The notes under the pieces were generated by a model. It saw nothing but the letters and a program-made list of their open reading frames with translations, was not told the DNA's origin and searched no databases. Below are positions 27,628-37,252 of a DNA stretch of 64,000 bases, one piece after another (positions within the stretch are counted from its first letter, which is position 1; each line of letters starts with the position of its first letter). The position numbers and the translations under genes are program-made. Where the stretch lies: NCBI GenBank assembly GCA_934277645.1, contig CAKQUX010000004.1, forward strand, positions 62,001-126,000, given 5' to 3'. The stretch comes from an uncultured Clostridia bacterium. Its GTDB lineage: Bacteria > Bacillota > Clostridia > Christensenellales > CAG-917.

Positions 27628-28805
27628 AATTTAATCGTCCTATCTAAAATCGCATTTGCGACGTCACGCTTTGACATAACCGGAAGAGATTCTTCATCCG
27701 AGCGTGTTATAAGCGTTACGATATTGGTATCCACGTTGAACCCTGCCCCTGCCATTGTAACGTCGTTTGCGACAACCATATCGGCATTTTTAGAATACAA
27801 TTTTTTTGTAGCGTTTTCTTGCAAGTTTTCCGTTTCTGCGGAAAAAATAACAAGTTTCTTTTCGCCTTTGACTTCCCCGACCGCTTTTGCTATATCGGGA
27901 TTCTTTTCCAGTTCGAGCGTCAACGTTTCCGCTTTGATTTTTTGATTTGAATAGTTTTTAACTTTATAATCGCTAGGCGCCGCCGCTTTTATGACGATAT
28001 CGGCGTCCGAAAGATTGGTCAAAACGGCGTCATACATTTCAGCCGTCGTTTCGACGTAAATCGTCTTAAAAATTCCGTTCGGAACTTGCGCCGTTGTGAA
28101 GCCTTTAACAAGAATAACTTTTCCGCCTCGCTCTTGCACGGCTTTTGCAATTTCAAAGCCCATTTTGCCCGAACTGCTGTTTGAGATATATCTGACGCCG
28201 TCAATCGGTTCGCGAGTCGCACCGGCAGTTACAAGCACGGTCTTGCCGTCGAAATCTTGAATCGGAGAAACGGTTTTTTCAATCAATTTGACTATATCTT
28301 CGGGACTTGCCATTTTTCCTTTGCCCACGTCGCCGCAAGCAAGGTTTCCTACAACAGGCTCTAAAACGATATAGCCGAGTTTTTTCAGTTTTTCAAGGTT
28401 TTCTTCTGTTTGTTTTGCTTCATACATATTTGTATTCATAGCAGGACAAACTATAATCGGCGATTTTACGGCAAGCAAAGTCGTAGTCAACATATCGTCG
28501 GCTATTCCGTTGGCAAGTTTTGCGATAACGTCTGCGCTTGCAGGCGCAACGACAAAAACGTCTCCTTTTTTGGCTAAGGAAACGTGTTTCACGTCGAATT
28601 CAAAATCACGGTCGAACGTGTCCGTAATCGCTTTATTTTTAGTTAGCGTTTCAAAGGTTAAAGGCGTTACGAACTCCGTTGCATTTTTCGTAAGAATAAC
28701 GTCAACGTTTGCGCCTTTCTTTACAAGGCTCGAAGCAATCTCGCAAGCCTTGTACGCGGCGATAGAGCCTGTAACCCCCAAAACAACCGACTTTCCGTAC
28801 AGCAT
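27624..28805 (-). CDS. coaBC: Bifunctional phosphopantothenoylcysteine decarboxylase/synthetase CoaBC
   Basis: Converts 4'-phosphopantothenate to 4'-phosphopantetheine for coenzyme A. The N-terminal flavoprotein (CoaC, to ~190) has DVKHVSLAKKGDV with the catalytic His and CPAMNTNMY. The C-terminal CoaB half has VTAGATREPIDGVRYISN. 393 residues. Its start overlaps the rpoZ stop (TAATG). Confidence 0.97.
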   Translation of the reverse strand: MLYGKSVVLGVTGSIAAYKACEIASSLVKKGANVDVILTKNATEFVTPLTFETLTKNKAITDTFDRDFEFDVKHVSLAKKGDVFVVAPASADVIAKLANGIADDMLTTTLLAVKSPIIVCPAMNTNMYEAKQTEENLEKLKKLGYIVLEPVVGNLACGDVGKGKMASPEDIVKLIEKTVSPIQDFDGKTVLVTAGATREPIDGVRYISNSSSGKMGFEIAKAVQERGGKVILVKGFTTAQVPNGIFKTIYVETTAEMYDAVLTNLSDADIVIKAAAPSDYKVKNYSNQKIKAETLTLELEKNPDIAKAVGEVKGEKKLVIFSAETENLQENATKKLYSKNADMVVANDVTMAGAGFNVDTNIVTLITRSDEESLPVMSKRDVANAILDRTIKL

Positions 28806-29005
28806 TAGTCTTTGTCGTTTACGATTTTAATTTTTCCCTCGTAAATTTCTTTGCATGCGAGAGAAATAGGCTTCATGCCCGAATCTTCGAGATAAGAGCT
28901 GTCTTGCGTGACAAGCTCGCGAGCGCGTTTTGCGACCGCGCAAGTAAGAGCGTATCTGCATTCGGCTTTTTTGATGAGTTTGTCGATTGGTGGGTCAATC
29001 ATCAT
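28805..29005 (-). CDS. rpoZ: RNA polymerase omega subunit
   Basis: 66-residue subunit that aids assembly of RNA polymerase around beta'. The pattern RYALTCAVAKRAREL is diagnostic, and the position between gmk and coaBC is standard. Start overlaps the gmk 3' end by 11 bp. Confidence 0.93.
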   Translation of the reverse strand: MMIDPPIDKLIKKAECRYALTCAVAKRARELVTQDSSYLEDSGMKPISLACKEIYEGKIKIVNDKD

Positions 29006-29615
29006 TGTTGGTTTCCTCCGATAATTTAGAAATTATGTCTGTATTTCTTGTTTTTTTGTTCCTTTCCGCTTTTATGATAGCGACCAAATTTTCGACGCAT
29101 TTATCAACTTCGTCGTTTATCAGGACGTAATCGTATTCGTCGATTTTCGTCACTTCTTTTTTTGCCTCGGCAAGTCTGCGACTAAGGCTTTCTTCCGTTT
29201 CGCTTCCACGACCGATAAGACGTTTTTTAAGATCTTTTAAGCTCGGCGGAGTGATGAATATGCAAACGGCGTCCGGATATGCGAGTTTCATATTTTCCGC
29301 GCCGACAAAGTTTATGTCAAAAATCATATCTTTGCCGTCGTTTAACGATTTATCTATTTCCGATTTAAGCGTTCCGTAATAATTGCCAAACGTTAAGGCG
29401 TGTTCGGCAAAAGCGCCGCTTTCAATCATTTCCTCAAATTTCTCTTTTGAAAAGAAATGATAATGAACGCCGTCTATTTCGCCCTCTCTCGGTTTTCTGG
29501 ACGTTGCGGAAACCGAAAACGAAAGATTGTCCAATTGCTTAAAGACCTCTTTCAAAACTGTTCCTTTTCCCGCTCCGGAAAAGCCTGAAATTATAAACAA
29601 TATGCCTTTTCTCAT
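28995..29615 (-). CDS. gmk: Guanylate kinase
   Basis: Phosphorylates GMP to GDP. The P-loop is GFSGAGKGT, with Phe where Pro is usual; the GMP-binding part has SATSRKPREGEIDGVHYHF. 206 residues. No remA-like gene sits between yicC and gmk, where it is often found in Clostridia. Followed by rpoZ with overlap. Confidence 0.96.
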   Translation of the reverse strand: MRKGILFIISGFSGAGKGTVLKEVFKQLDNLSFSVSATSRKPREGEIDGVHYHFFSKEKFEEMIESGAFAEHALTFGNYYGTLKSEIDKSLNDGKDMIFDINFVGAENMKLAYPDAVCIFITPPSLKDLKKRLIGRGSETEESLSRRLAEAKKEVTKIDEYDYVLINDEVDKCVENLVAIIKAERNKKTRNTDIISKLSEETNNDD

Positions 29616-29738
29616 ATACTTATTTCCGTTTACTCACTTATTGCCGCTAAATTTGCTTTGTGATTGTTTTATCGATTTATTTGATTAACACGATGCGGCA
29701 TAGTCTTATAGCGAACCATTACCTGAAAAAAACGTTTT

Positions 29739-30614
29739 TTATTCGATATTTTGCGCTTGCTCTCTGATTTTTTCTATTTCGTTTTTCAGTTTAAGCACTA
29801 CGTTTGTAATTTTAACGTCGTTGGCTTTACTTCCGATAGTGTTTGTTTCTCTGTTGATTTCCTGCAACAAAAAGTCGAGTTTTCTTCCTATCGGCTCAAC
29901 CGATTCCAAAAGTCCGTCGAATTGTTTAAAGTGAGATGCAAGGCGCGTAAGTTCTTCATCGATTGCGCATCTGTCGGCAAAAATCGCAACTTCGGTTTCG
30001 ATACGTTGTTTATCGAGTTCCGTTCCGTTTAACGCTTCCGCAATTCGAGCATTGAGCTTCGTGCGATAATCGGCGACGACCATAGGCGCAAATTCCGCAA
30101 TTTGAGAGCGCATTTTTTTGAGTTCTTCAAGTTTCGCCGCCATATCTTTGCCGATTTCTTCGCCCTCTTTAACTCGCATTTCTTCGAGATTTGCAAGAGC
30201 CGAAACAAGCGACAACACAACAAGATTTTTCAATTCGTCTTCGTCTTCGGTCGGCATAACTCGCTCTAACACATCGGGCGCTTTCATAATTTGAGAAACC
30301 GTAACGTCGTTTTCGATTTTTAGTTCTCTTGCAAGCAATTCGCCGAGATAGTAATAATCTTTTCCGAGCTGATTGTTGCAGACGTAACTACCTTTTTCGT
30401 CGCTTAAATTTTCATAAGTGACGTAAACGTCAAGATGTCCTCGATTTATCACTTTCGCTATGTTCTTTCTGACAAGGTCGTCCAAGAACAAGAAACCTTT
30501 AGGCATTTTGACGTTAAGGTCAAGGTATCTGTGATTTACCGCCTTAATTTCTATTGTAACTGTTTTTCCGTTATGGCTTGCTTGTCCTTTGCCATAGCCT
30601 GTCATACTTTTCAA
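29739..30614 (-). CDS. YicC/YloC family endoribonuclease
   Basis: Family known from E. coli YicC as an RNase or RNase adaptor acting on small RNAs. The N-terminal MTGYGKG and the C-terminal REINRETNTIGSKAND signatures are clear. 291 residues. The start is a TTG at 30614 with GGGAG 8 nt upstream; an ATG four codons in is the alternative. Confidence 0.92.
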   Translation of the reverse strand: MKSMTGYGKGQASHNGKTVTIEIKAVNHRYLDLNVKMPKGFLFLDDLVRKNIAKVINRGHLDVYVTYENLSDEKGSYVCNNQLGKDYYYLGELLARELKIENDVTVSQIMKAPDVLERVMPTEDEDELKNLVVLSLVSALANLEEMRVKEGEEIGKDMAAKLEELKKMRSQIAEFAPMVVADYRTKLNARIAEALNGTELDKQRIETEVAIFADRCAIDEELTRLASHFKQFDGLLESVEPIGRKLDFLLQEINRETNTIGSKANDVKITNVVLKLKNEIEKIREQAQNIE

Positions 30615-30674
30615 TATGGTACTCCCGATTAAATCGTTAAAACGATTAAAACCATTCGCTTATTTCATCGTATT

Positions 30675-30703
30675 ATTTTATCACACTTTTTTTTATAATA
30701 CAA
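30675..30703 (-). promoter_or_regulatory. Promoter upstream of yicC
   Basis: TTGTAT (30703-30698), 17-bp spacer, TAAAAT (30680-30675) with an extended TG. The rest of the 30615-30933 spacer is AT-rich with no gene. Confidence 0.55.
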
Positions 30704-30933
30704 CTGTTAGAGCTTTTTTTATAAATAGACTTATAAATAAGTTATAAACTGAAAGCGCAAAATCATAAGCAAAAATCGTTAAGTTATGCCCTGATTTTGC
30801 GTAAAATACGGTCGAAAATGCAACGATATTTCTTTGCGCAAGCGGTCTTTTACATTTAATAAATCTCACAAATTCGATATTTCGCAAATTCGATTTTTCT
30901 TGCGTTTAGCGTTATACTTGACCGACGCTGAAA

Positions 30934-32874
30934 TTACTTTATCATATCGAGAAATTCTTCTTCGCTTATAAGCCTGATTCCGAGAGATTTGGCTTTTTCG
31001 AGCTTGCTTCCGGCATCTTCGCCAAGCAACACGAAAGACGTATTCTTTGAAACCGACGACACGACTTCGCCGCCATTTTCTTCGATAAGTTTTTGCGCTT
31101 CACTGCGTTTGAGCGTAGGCAAAGTTCCCGTCAAACAAATTTTAAGTCCGTTAAGTCTATCGCCGACAATGGCGTCGTTGCTCTCGATTTTAACGCCTTT
31201 TTCCTTTAATTTTTCAAGAAGTATTCTATTTTTCTCGTTTTTAAAGAATAATACGATGCTTTTTGCAAGAATTTCGCCTATTCCGTCAATTTGTAAAAGC
31301 TCTTCTTCGGTGGCATTTTCAACACCTTCAAGCGATTTAAATCTTTTAGCCACGTCTTTTGCCGTCTTCTTTCCGATGCCGTCTATGCCGATTGCAAAAA
31401 GAAATTTATCGAGCGTTACGTCCTTACTCTTCTCGATTTCGGCAAGTATCTTTTCGGGTTTTTTATCTTTAAAACCTTCTAAACCAAAGAAGTCATCTTT
31501 CTTTAAATCGTAAAGCATATCGAGGCTCTTAAGCCCTATGTCATAGTAAAGTTGTTCGGCGGTTTTTTCGGAAAAGCCTTCGATATTCATTGCGTCCTTT
31601 GAAGCAAAATGCGATATTTGCGAAACAAACTTAGGAACGCAATCGGTTTCGTTGGAGCAATAAAGCATCGCGCCTTTTTCGATAACCGCGCTTCCGCACG
31701 CAGGACACACGGTCGGCTTTTCAATCGGTTTATCGCTTGCGTGTTCTTCACTGACTCCCATAATTTCGGGAATAACGTCGTTGCTTCTTCTTACAAGCAC
31801 TCTGCTGCCGATTTTTACGCCCTTTTTCAAAATGTCGTTGAAATTGTTAAGCGTAGCTTTCTTAACGGTGACGCCGCCTATGTCGACAGGTTCTAAAACG
31901 GCAAGCGGATTGAGTTTTCCCGTTCTCGACACTTGCCAGACAACGTCTTTTAAAACGGTGGTACATTCTTCCGCCTTAAACTTGAACGCCATTGCCCATT
32001 TAGGGAATTTTTCGGTATAGCCGAGCATATCTCTTACGGAAATTTCGTCAACTTTAAAAACTATTCCGTCAATCAAATAATCAAGCTTATCTCGGATTTC
32101 TTCGACGTGAGCAATAAAATCGGTTGCGTCCTTTACGCTCTTTATGATTTTAAATTCACCGTCTGTTTTAAAGCCCTCTTTTAATATAAAGTCACGCATT
32201 TCGGTTTGGCTCTTTACGGTAAAATCGCTGTAACCTAAATTGTAACAAAATACGTCGAGATTGCGTTTTGCCGTGACTTTCGGATCAAGGTTTCTGATTG
32301 CGCCTGCAACGCCATTGCGTGCGTTTTTAAGCGGAATTTCGGCAGTTAAGTTATATTTTTCAAGGCTTGAAAGTCGCATTATGCCCTCGCCTTGAACTTC
32401 TACTTTTCCCTTATAATCGATTGTAAGCGGAACGGTTTTTATTGTTTTTACCTGTTCGGTCACAACTTCGCCGATTTCGCCGTTTCCGCGTGTTGTAGCT
32501 TTTACAAGTTCACCGTTTTCATAAAGCATATTTATCGTCAATCCATCGAATTTATATTCAGCCGTCATCGTAGGAAAGCCGTTTAGCTGAGTCGTCAACT
32601 TATCGAGCCAAGACGTAAGCTCGTCTTTTGATTGGCACTTATCAAGGCTGTAAAGCCTTAAAAGATGTTTAGATTGCTCAAACTTTTTAAGCGGTTCGCC
32701 GCCTACCCTTTTAGTCGGAGAATCGGGCAAAACAACGCCGCTTTCTTTTTCGAGTTTTAAAAGTTCGTCGTAAAGTCTGTCGTATTCATAATCCGAAACG
32801 GTAGGTTCGTCCAAAACGTAATATTCCTTTGCGTATCGGTTTAACAATTTTACAAGTTCGGTCATTCTGTCCAT
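30934..32874 (-). CDS. ligA: NAD-dependent DNA ligase LigA
   Basis: Seals nicks using NAD+. The N-terminal adenylation domain has the catalytic Lys in AEYKFDGLTI; then an OB fold, a Cys4 zinc finger (CPAC ... CSNETDC), helix-hairpin-helix repeats, and a C-terminal BRCT domain. 646 residues, normal. Lies 27 bp after pcrA, the standard pcrA-ligA pair. Confidence 0.97.
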   Translation of the reverse strand: MDRMTELVKLLNRYAKEYYVLDEPTVSDYEYDRLYDELLKLEKESGVVLPDSPTKRVGGEPLKKFEQSKHLLRLYSLDKCQSKDELTSWLDKLTTQLNGFPTMTAEYKFDGLTINMLYENGELVKATTRGNGEIGEVVTEQVKTIKTVPLTIDYKGKVEVQGEGIMRLSSLEKYNLTAEIPLKNARNGVAGAIRNLDPKVTAKRNLDVFCYNLGYSDFTVKSQTEMRDFILKEGFKTDGEFKIIKSVKDATDFIAHVEEIRDKLDYLIDGIVFKVDEISVRDMLGYTEKFPKWAMAFKFKAEECTTVLKDVVWQVSRTGKLNPLAVLEPVDIGGVTVKKATLNNFNDILKKGVKIGSRVLVRRSNDVIPEIMGVSEEHASDKPIEKPTVCPACGSAVIEKGAMLYCSNETDCVPKFVSQISHFASKDAMNIEGFSEKTAEQLYYDIGLKSLDMLYDLKKDDFFGLEGFKDKKPEKILAEIEKSKDVTLDKFLFAIGIDGIGKKTAKDVAKRFKSLEGVENATEEELLQIDGIGEILAKSIVLFFKNEKNRILLEKLKEKGVKIESNDAIVGDRLNGLKICLTGTLPTLKRSEAQKLIEENGGEVVSSVSKNTSFVLLGEDAGSKLEKAKSLGIRLISEEEFLDMIK

Positions 32875-32901
32875 ACTGAATTATCCCCGTTTTTGTTTTT
32901 A

Positions 32902-35118
32902 CTAATCTTCGTCAAGCGTGAGCCAATTAACCGCGATTGAAAGAGCAAAGCGTTTAATTCCAAGCCCTTTAAACATAATAGAAAGTACCGTATCGTCGCC
33001 GCTACCTTCAACGGCAGTTATAACACCTTTTCCATAGCGTTTGTGCGTTACGATTGCGTTTACCTTAAATTTTGAATAATCGGCATTAGACTTGCTTGCG
33101 ATTTTTTGAGATGCGTTAAACGTCGAACGATAATTCTCGGCGTTTGCTCTCGGCACGACGATATTTTCGTCCGTATCGTAATTCTTTGCGCCAAAGCCGT
33201 ATTTTGTCGTCGAAGTCTGAGCGGTTTCGCTGTCTTTCATTTCGTCTATAAATCGGCTTACGGGATTGTACGAAAAATCACCAAAACGATTTCTCAGTTT
33301 TGCCCAGCTTACAAAAAGCCTTTCTTTTGCTCTCGTTATCGCTACGTACATAAGTCGACGCTCTTCTTCTATATCCCCACTTCCGACAGCTCTCGAAGTC
33401 GGGAAAACCGTCTCTTCGAGCCCTACGATAAACACGTTATCGAACTCTAATCCTTTTACTGCGTGTATTGTGGCAACCGTAACAAAATTGCCGTCGTCAG
33501 CTTCATCGGTGTCGGAGATAAGCGAAACTTGCTCTAAATACTCTTGAATGGTAACGTCGCCGTTATCTTTTTCAAACTGAGCTATTGCGGTTACAAGTTC
33601 TTTCATGTTGTCAAGACGGTTTTTGTCTTCGTCGTTACCCACGCTGAACGCCGCTTCGAATCCCGCGTTTTGCAAAACGTATTCGGCAAATTTCGACGGT
33701 TTCATAATTTTTGCGTTTGCAATAAGAGTAACCGCAAGATCACCGAAATTTTTGAGTTTGGTCTTTGCCGATTGAGGCAGGTCGCTTGTATCGACCATTC
33801 CGAGCGCCGTAATCAAACTCATCCCGTTCGACTTTGCCCAAGACGCAAATTTTTCGATTGTCGTCTCACCTATTCCGCGTTTAGGATTGTTTATGCTTCT
33901 CAAAATTGCGTCTTCGTCCGACGGATTGACAGCCATTCTTAAATAGGAAATTAAATCTTTAATTTCCTTTCTGTCAAAGAACTTAAAACCACCGTAAATT
34001 TTATACGGAATTTCGTGCATTTTGAACGACTCTTCAAATATACGCGTAAGCGAGTTTGCCCTGACCAAAACGGCTATATCGCGATAATTCACACCTTCGT
34101 CACGAACAAGTCGGTTTATCGTTTTTGAAACAAAAACCGCTTCGTCAAGATCGCGATTTGCAGGACAAAACATAACGGGCTCGCCGCTCGCTTTCTCGGA
34201 CCATAAAACCTTTTCTTGCCTTTTATGATTGTGCTTAATGACGTTATTCGCGCATTTTAAAATAGGCATAGTACTGCGATAGTTTTGCTCCAATTTGTAA
34301 ATCTTTGCGCCGCTAAACGTCCTTTCAAACTCTAAAATATTCTTTATTTCCGCGCCACGCCAGCTATAAATGCTTTGGTCTTCGTCGCCTACGACAAACA
34401 CGTTTTTATGTACGCTTGCCAGCTTCTTTACAAGCTCTAACTGTATCGTATTAGTGTCTTGAAACTCGTCTACGTTTATATATCTAAAGCGTTCGGCGTA
34501 TTTGTTCAAAACTTGCGGAAAGCCGTCAAACAGTTCGTTCGTTTTCAAAAGCAAATCGTCGAAATCCATAGCATTGCTGTTTTTAAGGCGTTTGTCGTAC
34601 TCGGCAAAAACATTGCACACAACGTCGGCGTCTACAACATCGAATTTAATTTCGTTTAAATATTCTTCCGGCGAATAGCCTTTGTTTTTTGCGTTTGATA
34701 TGTGCCATAAAACCTTTGTGTTGAGTTTTTGGTCTTCATTCATCTCGGCGAGTATTCGCTTCACAAGTCGTCCGCTTTCGGTTTCCGTGTAAATGGTAAA
34801 CGACGAAGTGTAACCTAAGTTATCGCCGTCATATCTTAACACTCGCGCGCAAAACGAGTGAAACGTGCTTGTCCAAACATAACAGTTTCCACCCAAAACG
34901 TTTTCTAAACGTTCTTTCATTTCGTTTGCGGCTTTATTTGTGAAAGTAATCGCAAGTATTTCGGACTGCGGGACACCCGAATTGATAAGGTTCTCTATGC
35001 GTGCGGTCAAGACTCTCGTCTTTCCGCTTCCTGCTCCCGCTATGACGAGAACTGCCCCTTCCGTATCGTAAGCGGCTTTACATTGTTCGCTATTAAGTTT
35101 TATAGTATTTTCAGCCAT
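32902..35118 (-). CDS. pcrA: ATP-dependent DNA helicase PcrA/UvrD
   Basis: Superfamily 1A 3'-5' helicase for repair and rolling-circle replication. Walker A AGAGSGKTRVLT, motif II DEFQDTN, GDEDQSIYSWRGA, and motif VI VAITRAKERL. The C-terminal ~60 residues (THKRYGKGVI) form the Tudor-like RNA polymerase-interaction domain. 738 residues. Confidence 0.97.
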   Translation of the reverse strand: MAENTIKLNSEQCKAAYDTEGAVLVIAGAGSGKTRVLTARIENLINSGVPQSEILAITFTNKAANEMKERLENVLGGNCYVWTSTFHSFCARVLRYDGDNLGYTSSFTIYTETESGRLVKRILAEMNEDQKLNTKVLWHISNAKNKGYSPEEYLNEIKFDVVDADVVCNVFAEYDKRLKNSNAMDFDDLLLKTNELFDGFPQVLNKYAERFRYINVDEFQDTNTIQLELVKKLASVHKNVFVVGDEDQSIYSWRGAEIKNILEFERTFSGAKIYKLEQNYRSTMPILKCANNVIKHNHKRQEKVLWSEKASGEPVMFCPANRDLDEAVFVSKTINRLVRDEGVNYRDIAVLVRANSLTRIFEESFKMHEIPYKIYGGFKFFDRKEIKDLISYLRMAVNPSDEDAILRSINNPKRGIGETTIEKFASWAKSNGMSLITALGMVDTSDLPQSAKTKLKNFGDLAVTLIANAKIMKPSKFAEYVLQNAGFEAAFSVGNDEDKNRLDNMKELVTAIAQFEKDNGDVTIQEYLEQVSLISDTDEADDGNFVTVATIHAVKGLEFDNVFIVGLEETVFPTSRAVGSGDIEEERRLMYVAITRAKERLFVSWAKLRNRFGDFSYNPVSRFIDEMKDSETAQTSTTKYGFGAKNYDTDENIVVPRANAENYRSTFNASQKIASKSNADYSKFKVNAIVTHKRYGKGVITAVEGSGDDTVLSIMFKGLGIKRFALSIAVNWLTLDED

Positions 35119-35289
35119 ACGAAAATTTTAACACAAACAAAAAGAAAACACAATTTTAATCTGGGGTGTTTTACACCCAAGTTGAAAATATTTAATTACA
35201 AACAAAATTAAATACATATTCGTTTTTGTTTGTAACAAAAAATTAAACGTCGTTTAAAAACTATATTATAAAGGCACAATCAAATATAC
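35119..35289. other. Spacer upstream of pcrA
   Basis: AT-rich; contains a small hairpin (ggggtgttttacaccc) near 35162. No gene seen. Confidence 0.4.
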
Positions 35290-35326
35290 AAAAAATCCGA
35301 ATAAAGCAACTTCTTTTCGGATTTTA
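35290..35326 (-). terminator. Terminator after the 35407 gene
   Basis: Stem aaaatccgaa / ttcggatttt with a T-run on the minus strand (rc of acaaaaaatcc). Confidence 0.8.
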
Positions 35327-35406
35327 AAAATCTAGCTTAAATATTGCGAAGATTATATGAATATTGCTATGATTATAGCGTAACGACATCGTAACGACTT
35401 TTTTTA

Positions 35407-35811
35407 TTATTTTACTAAATTTAAATCGCCGTCAATCATTATCGGCGAAAAACCGATTATTTCGTCGCGAAGCATTCCGTTCGGCAAGCCGTTATACAAA
35501 AATATCTTTTTGCCGAATCTGAAAGCGTCATACATTTCCAAAAAAGTCGCGCCGCCGATATAATTGCTTTCACCGTTTTTATCGAAATTTAAGACCAAAA
35601 CGGCATCGAGATGCTTTATCGTTTCTTCGCTTCTTTTGAACATTGCCGCTTTAAATGCAGAGTGTTTGTCCGTTCCCCTTAAACTTGCTTCCGTATTCGG
35701 GCAATCGAAACAATTCGGCATAACAACCGTATGTCCGTCGTTTTGCAGTTTTTCAGCAATCGGCGGAATTTTGTCATAAAATACTTTTGAACAAATTATT
35801 AAGATTTTCAT
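35407..35811 (-). CDS. Nucleoside 2-deoxyribosyltransferase-like protein
   Basis: 134-residue single-domain protein with an N-terminal Rossmann-like strand (MKILIICSK), DAVLVLNFDKNG and NYIGGATFLEMYDA. These resemble the small NDT-like family in which the conserved acidic residues sit in an alpha/beta fold. The true substrate is unknown. It has its own terminator and appears monocistronic. Confidence 0.6.
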   Translation of the reverse strand: MKILIICSKVFYDKIPPIAEKLQNDGHTVVMPNCFDCPNTEASLRGTDKHSAFKAAMFKRSEETIKHLDAVLVLNFDKNGESNYIGGATFLEMYDAFRFGKKIFLYNGLPNGMLRDEIIGFSPIMIDGDLNLVK

Positions 35812-36118
35812 TTATCACTTCCGTTTTTTATCTTTACCATACTACCGTTTCGGCATTTACTATTCTTCCGTTTTTTTTATCTTTATTTTGCCACCGATTA
35901 GCTTTTAAAAACTATCGTGTTTAATCTTCGCATACTATAATTCAGTGCATACTATACAATCTTTTTACATTTATTATGCTACCGTTTCGTAGGTTGCAAT
36001 ACTATAGTTGCAATACTATAGGTTTTTATTTTAATGCGCTATCATTTCCGTGCTTACTATACTGCCTCTTAAATATTTGCTATGCCATCAAAACTTAATT
36101 AAAGTTTAGGTTTAAATC
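35812..36118. repeat. Spacer with degenerate CTAT/ACCG repeats
   Basis: Contains several loose copies of ttta(c/t)tatnctaccgtttcg and a perfect 15-bp tandem duplication gttgcaatactatag (about 35994-36023). No gene. Function unknown. Confidence 0.55.
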
Positions 36119-36913
36119 TTAAGTCAAATCGGTATTATCGGTTGCGCCGTTATCCGTTTTGTTGTGGCTGTCGAGAGCGTCAACGTTTGTAGTTTCGTTG
36201 CCGTTGGCATTATTTGTTTTTTTAGATTTTTTAACAAATCGTTCCCCCTTAGGCAAAAAGTATAGTTTGTGAAACAAGTTTTGCAACGCCCAAAGCGCAG
36301 ATGACAGCGCAAACGCCGCCGAATACATCATAATCATTGAAAGCGGAATCGTCCACATTTTTCCGCCAAACGTAAATCCATAAAAATCAGGCCAAACTTT
36401 TGTTATAGCCACTGCAAATAAATATATAATGCTATATATCACCGATGGCGCAAGTCCGAATATGGACAATTTAAAGGAAACGGGATTGTCAACTTCCACG
36501 AACAAAAGCGAAATTATCGCAAGGATCGGTATCAATGCGTGCAAATAAAGGCACGGACCGTCAAACATCATCGTCCAACCCATTGTAGGTCCCAAGAAAA
36601 ACACAACCGTGACGAACGTTATCGTAACGGCAGTTGTGCCGACAAACTTGCAAACCCCAAGCCATTTAGGCACTTCATATTTGCCGCTGATTAAGCCGTT
36701 TATGTTGAAAGGTATAAGCATAGTGGAAAAAACAGCAACCAATATGTTTGAAAGATTTGTAAAGTATCTGAACGCACGCACCCCCGCCGTCATATTACCT
36801 GCAATACTGCCCGTTGTCATTCCTACAATGGAATAAAACGTCAAAATTACAATTATGACGTTTAGCGAAAGCGCCGTTCCGTTTAAAATCCTTACTTTGA
36901 TGTTTTCCTTCAT
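36119..36913 (-). CDS. Polytopic membrane protein, Pr6Pr-like
   Basis: 264 residues with six predicted transmembrane segments between about 14 and 212, then a hydrophilic Asn/Thr-rich tail. The segment FRYFTNLSNILVAVF resembles the Pr6Pr/FAR-17a-type membrane family. I cannot assign an activity. AGGGG precedes the ATG. Its promoter has a perfect palindrome near the predicted start, suggesting repression. Confidence 0.6.
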   Translation of the reverse strand: MKENIKVRILNGTALSLNVIIVILTFYSIVGMTTGSIAGNMTAGVRAFRYFTNLSNILVAVFSTMLIPFNINGLISGKYEVPKWLGVCKFVGTTAVTITFVTVVFFLGPTMGWTMMFDGPCLYLHALIPILAIISLLFVEVDNPVSFKLSIFGLAPSVIYSIIYLFAVAITKVWPDFYGFTFGGKMWTIPLSMIMMYSAAFALSSALWALQNLFHKLYFLPKGERFVKKSKKTNNANGNETTNVDALDSHNKTDNGATDNTDLT

Positions 36914-36942
36914 ACGTTCCCCTTTACACCGTTTTAATAAAT

Positions 36943-36956
36943 ACTAAACGTTTAGT
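36943..36956. promoter_or_regulatory. Palindromic operator candidate
   Basis: Perfect 14-bp palindrome ACTAAACGTTTAGT, centred about 15 bp downstream of the -10 element, at or just after the predicted transcription start of the 36119-36913 gene. Placement is typical of a repressor site. Confidence 0.55.
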
Positions 36957-36964
36957 TTTAAATG

Positions 36965-36993
36965 ATTTTATCATTTTTTCAGGAAAATGTAAA
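36965..36993 (-). promoter_or_regulatory. Promoter of the Pr6Pr-like gene
   Basis: TTTACA (36993-36988), 17-bp spacer, TAAAAT (36970-36965). Confidence 0.65.
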
Positions 36994-37199
36994 GAGCAAG
37001 CCGTATTGAAACCTATTCCAAAATCATAAGCCCTAAATTACACTGTACGAACTTTACAACAAACTCAGTAATAAATAGTAATTAGCACTAAAAACATCAA
37101 TATTAACAACATAAATCGTCAACATACGGAAGGCAATGTAATTAAAGCACAAGTTATTTCAATACTATGAGTTTTAAAATCTTGCGTAAAAAATTTTTC

Positions 37200-37228
37200 T
37201 TGAAACAGTAATGCCTATATGTTATAAT
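37200..37228 (+). promoter_or_regulatory. Promoter of the zinc-ribbon membrane gene at 37253
   Basis: TTGAAA (37200-37205), 17-bp spacer, TATAAT (37223-37228) with extended TG. The rest of the spacer from 36994 shows nothing further. Confidence 0.8.
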
Positions 37229-37252
37229 TAAAAAAAATTCAAGGAGTCAAAA

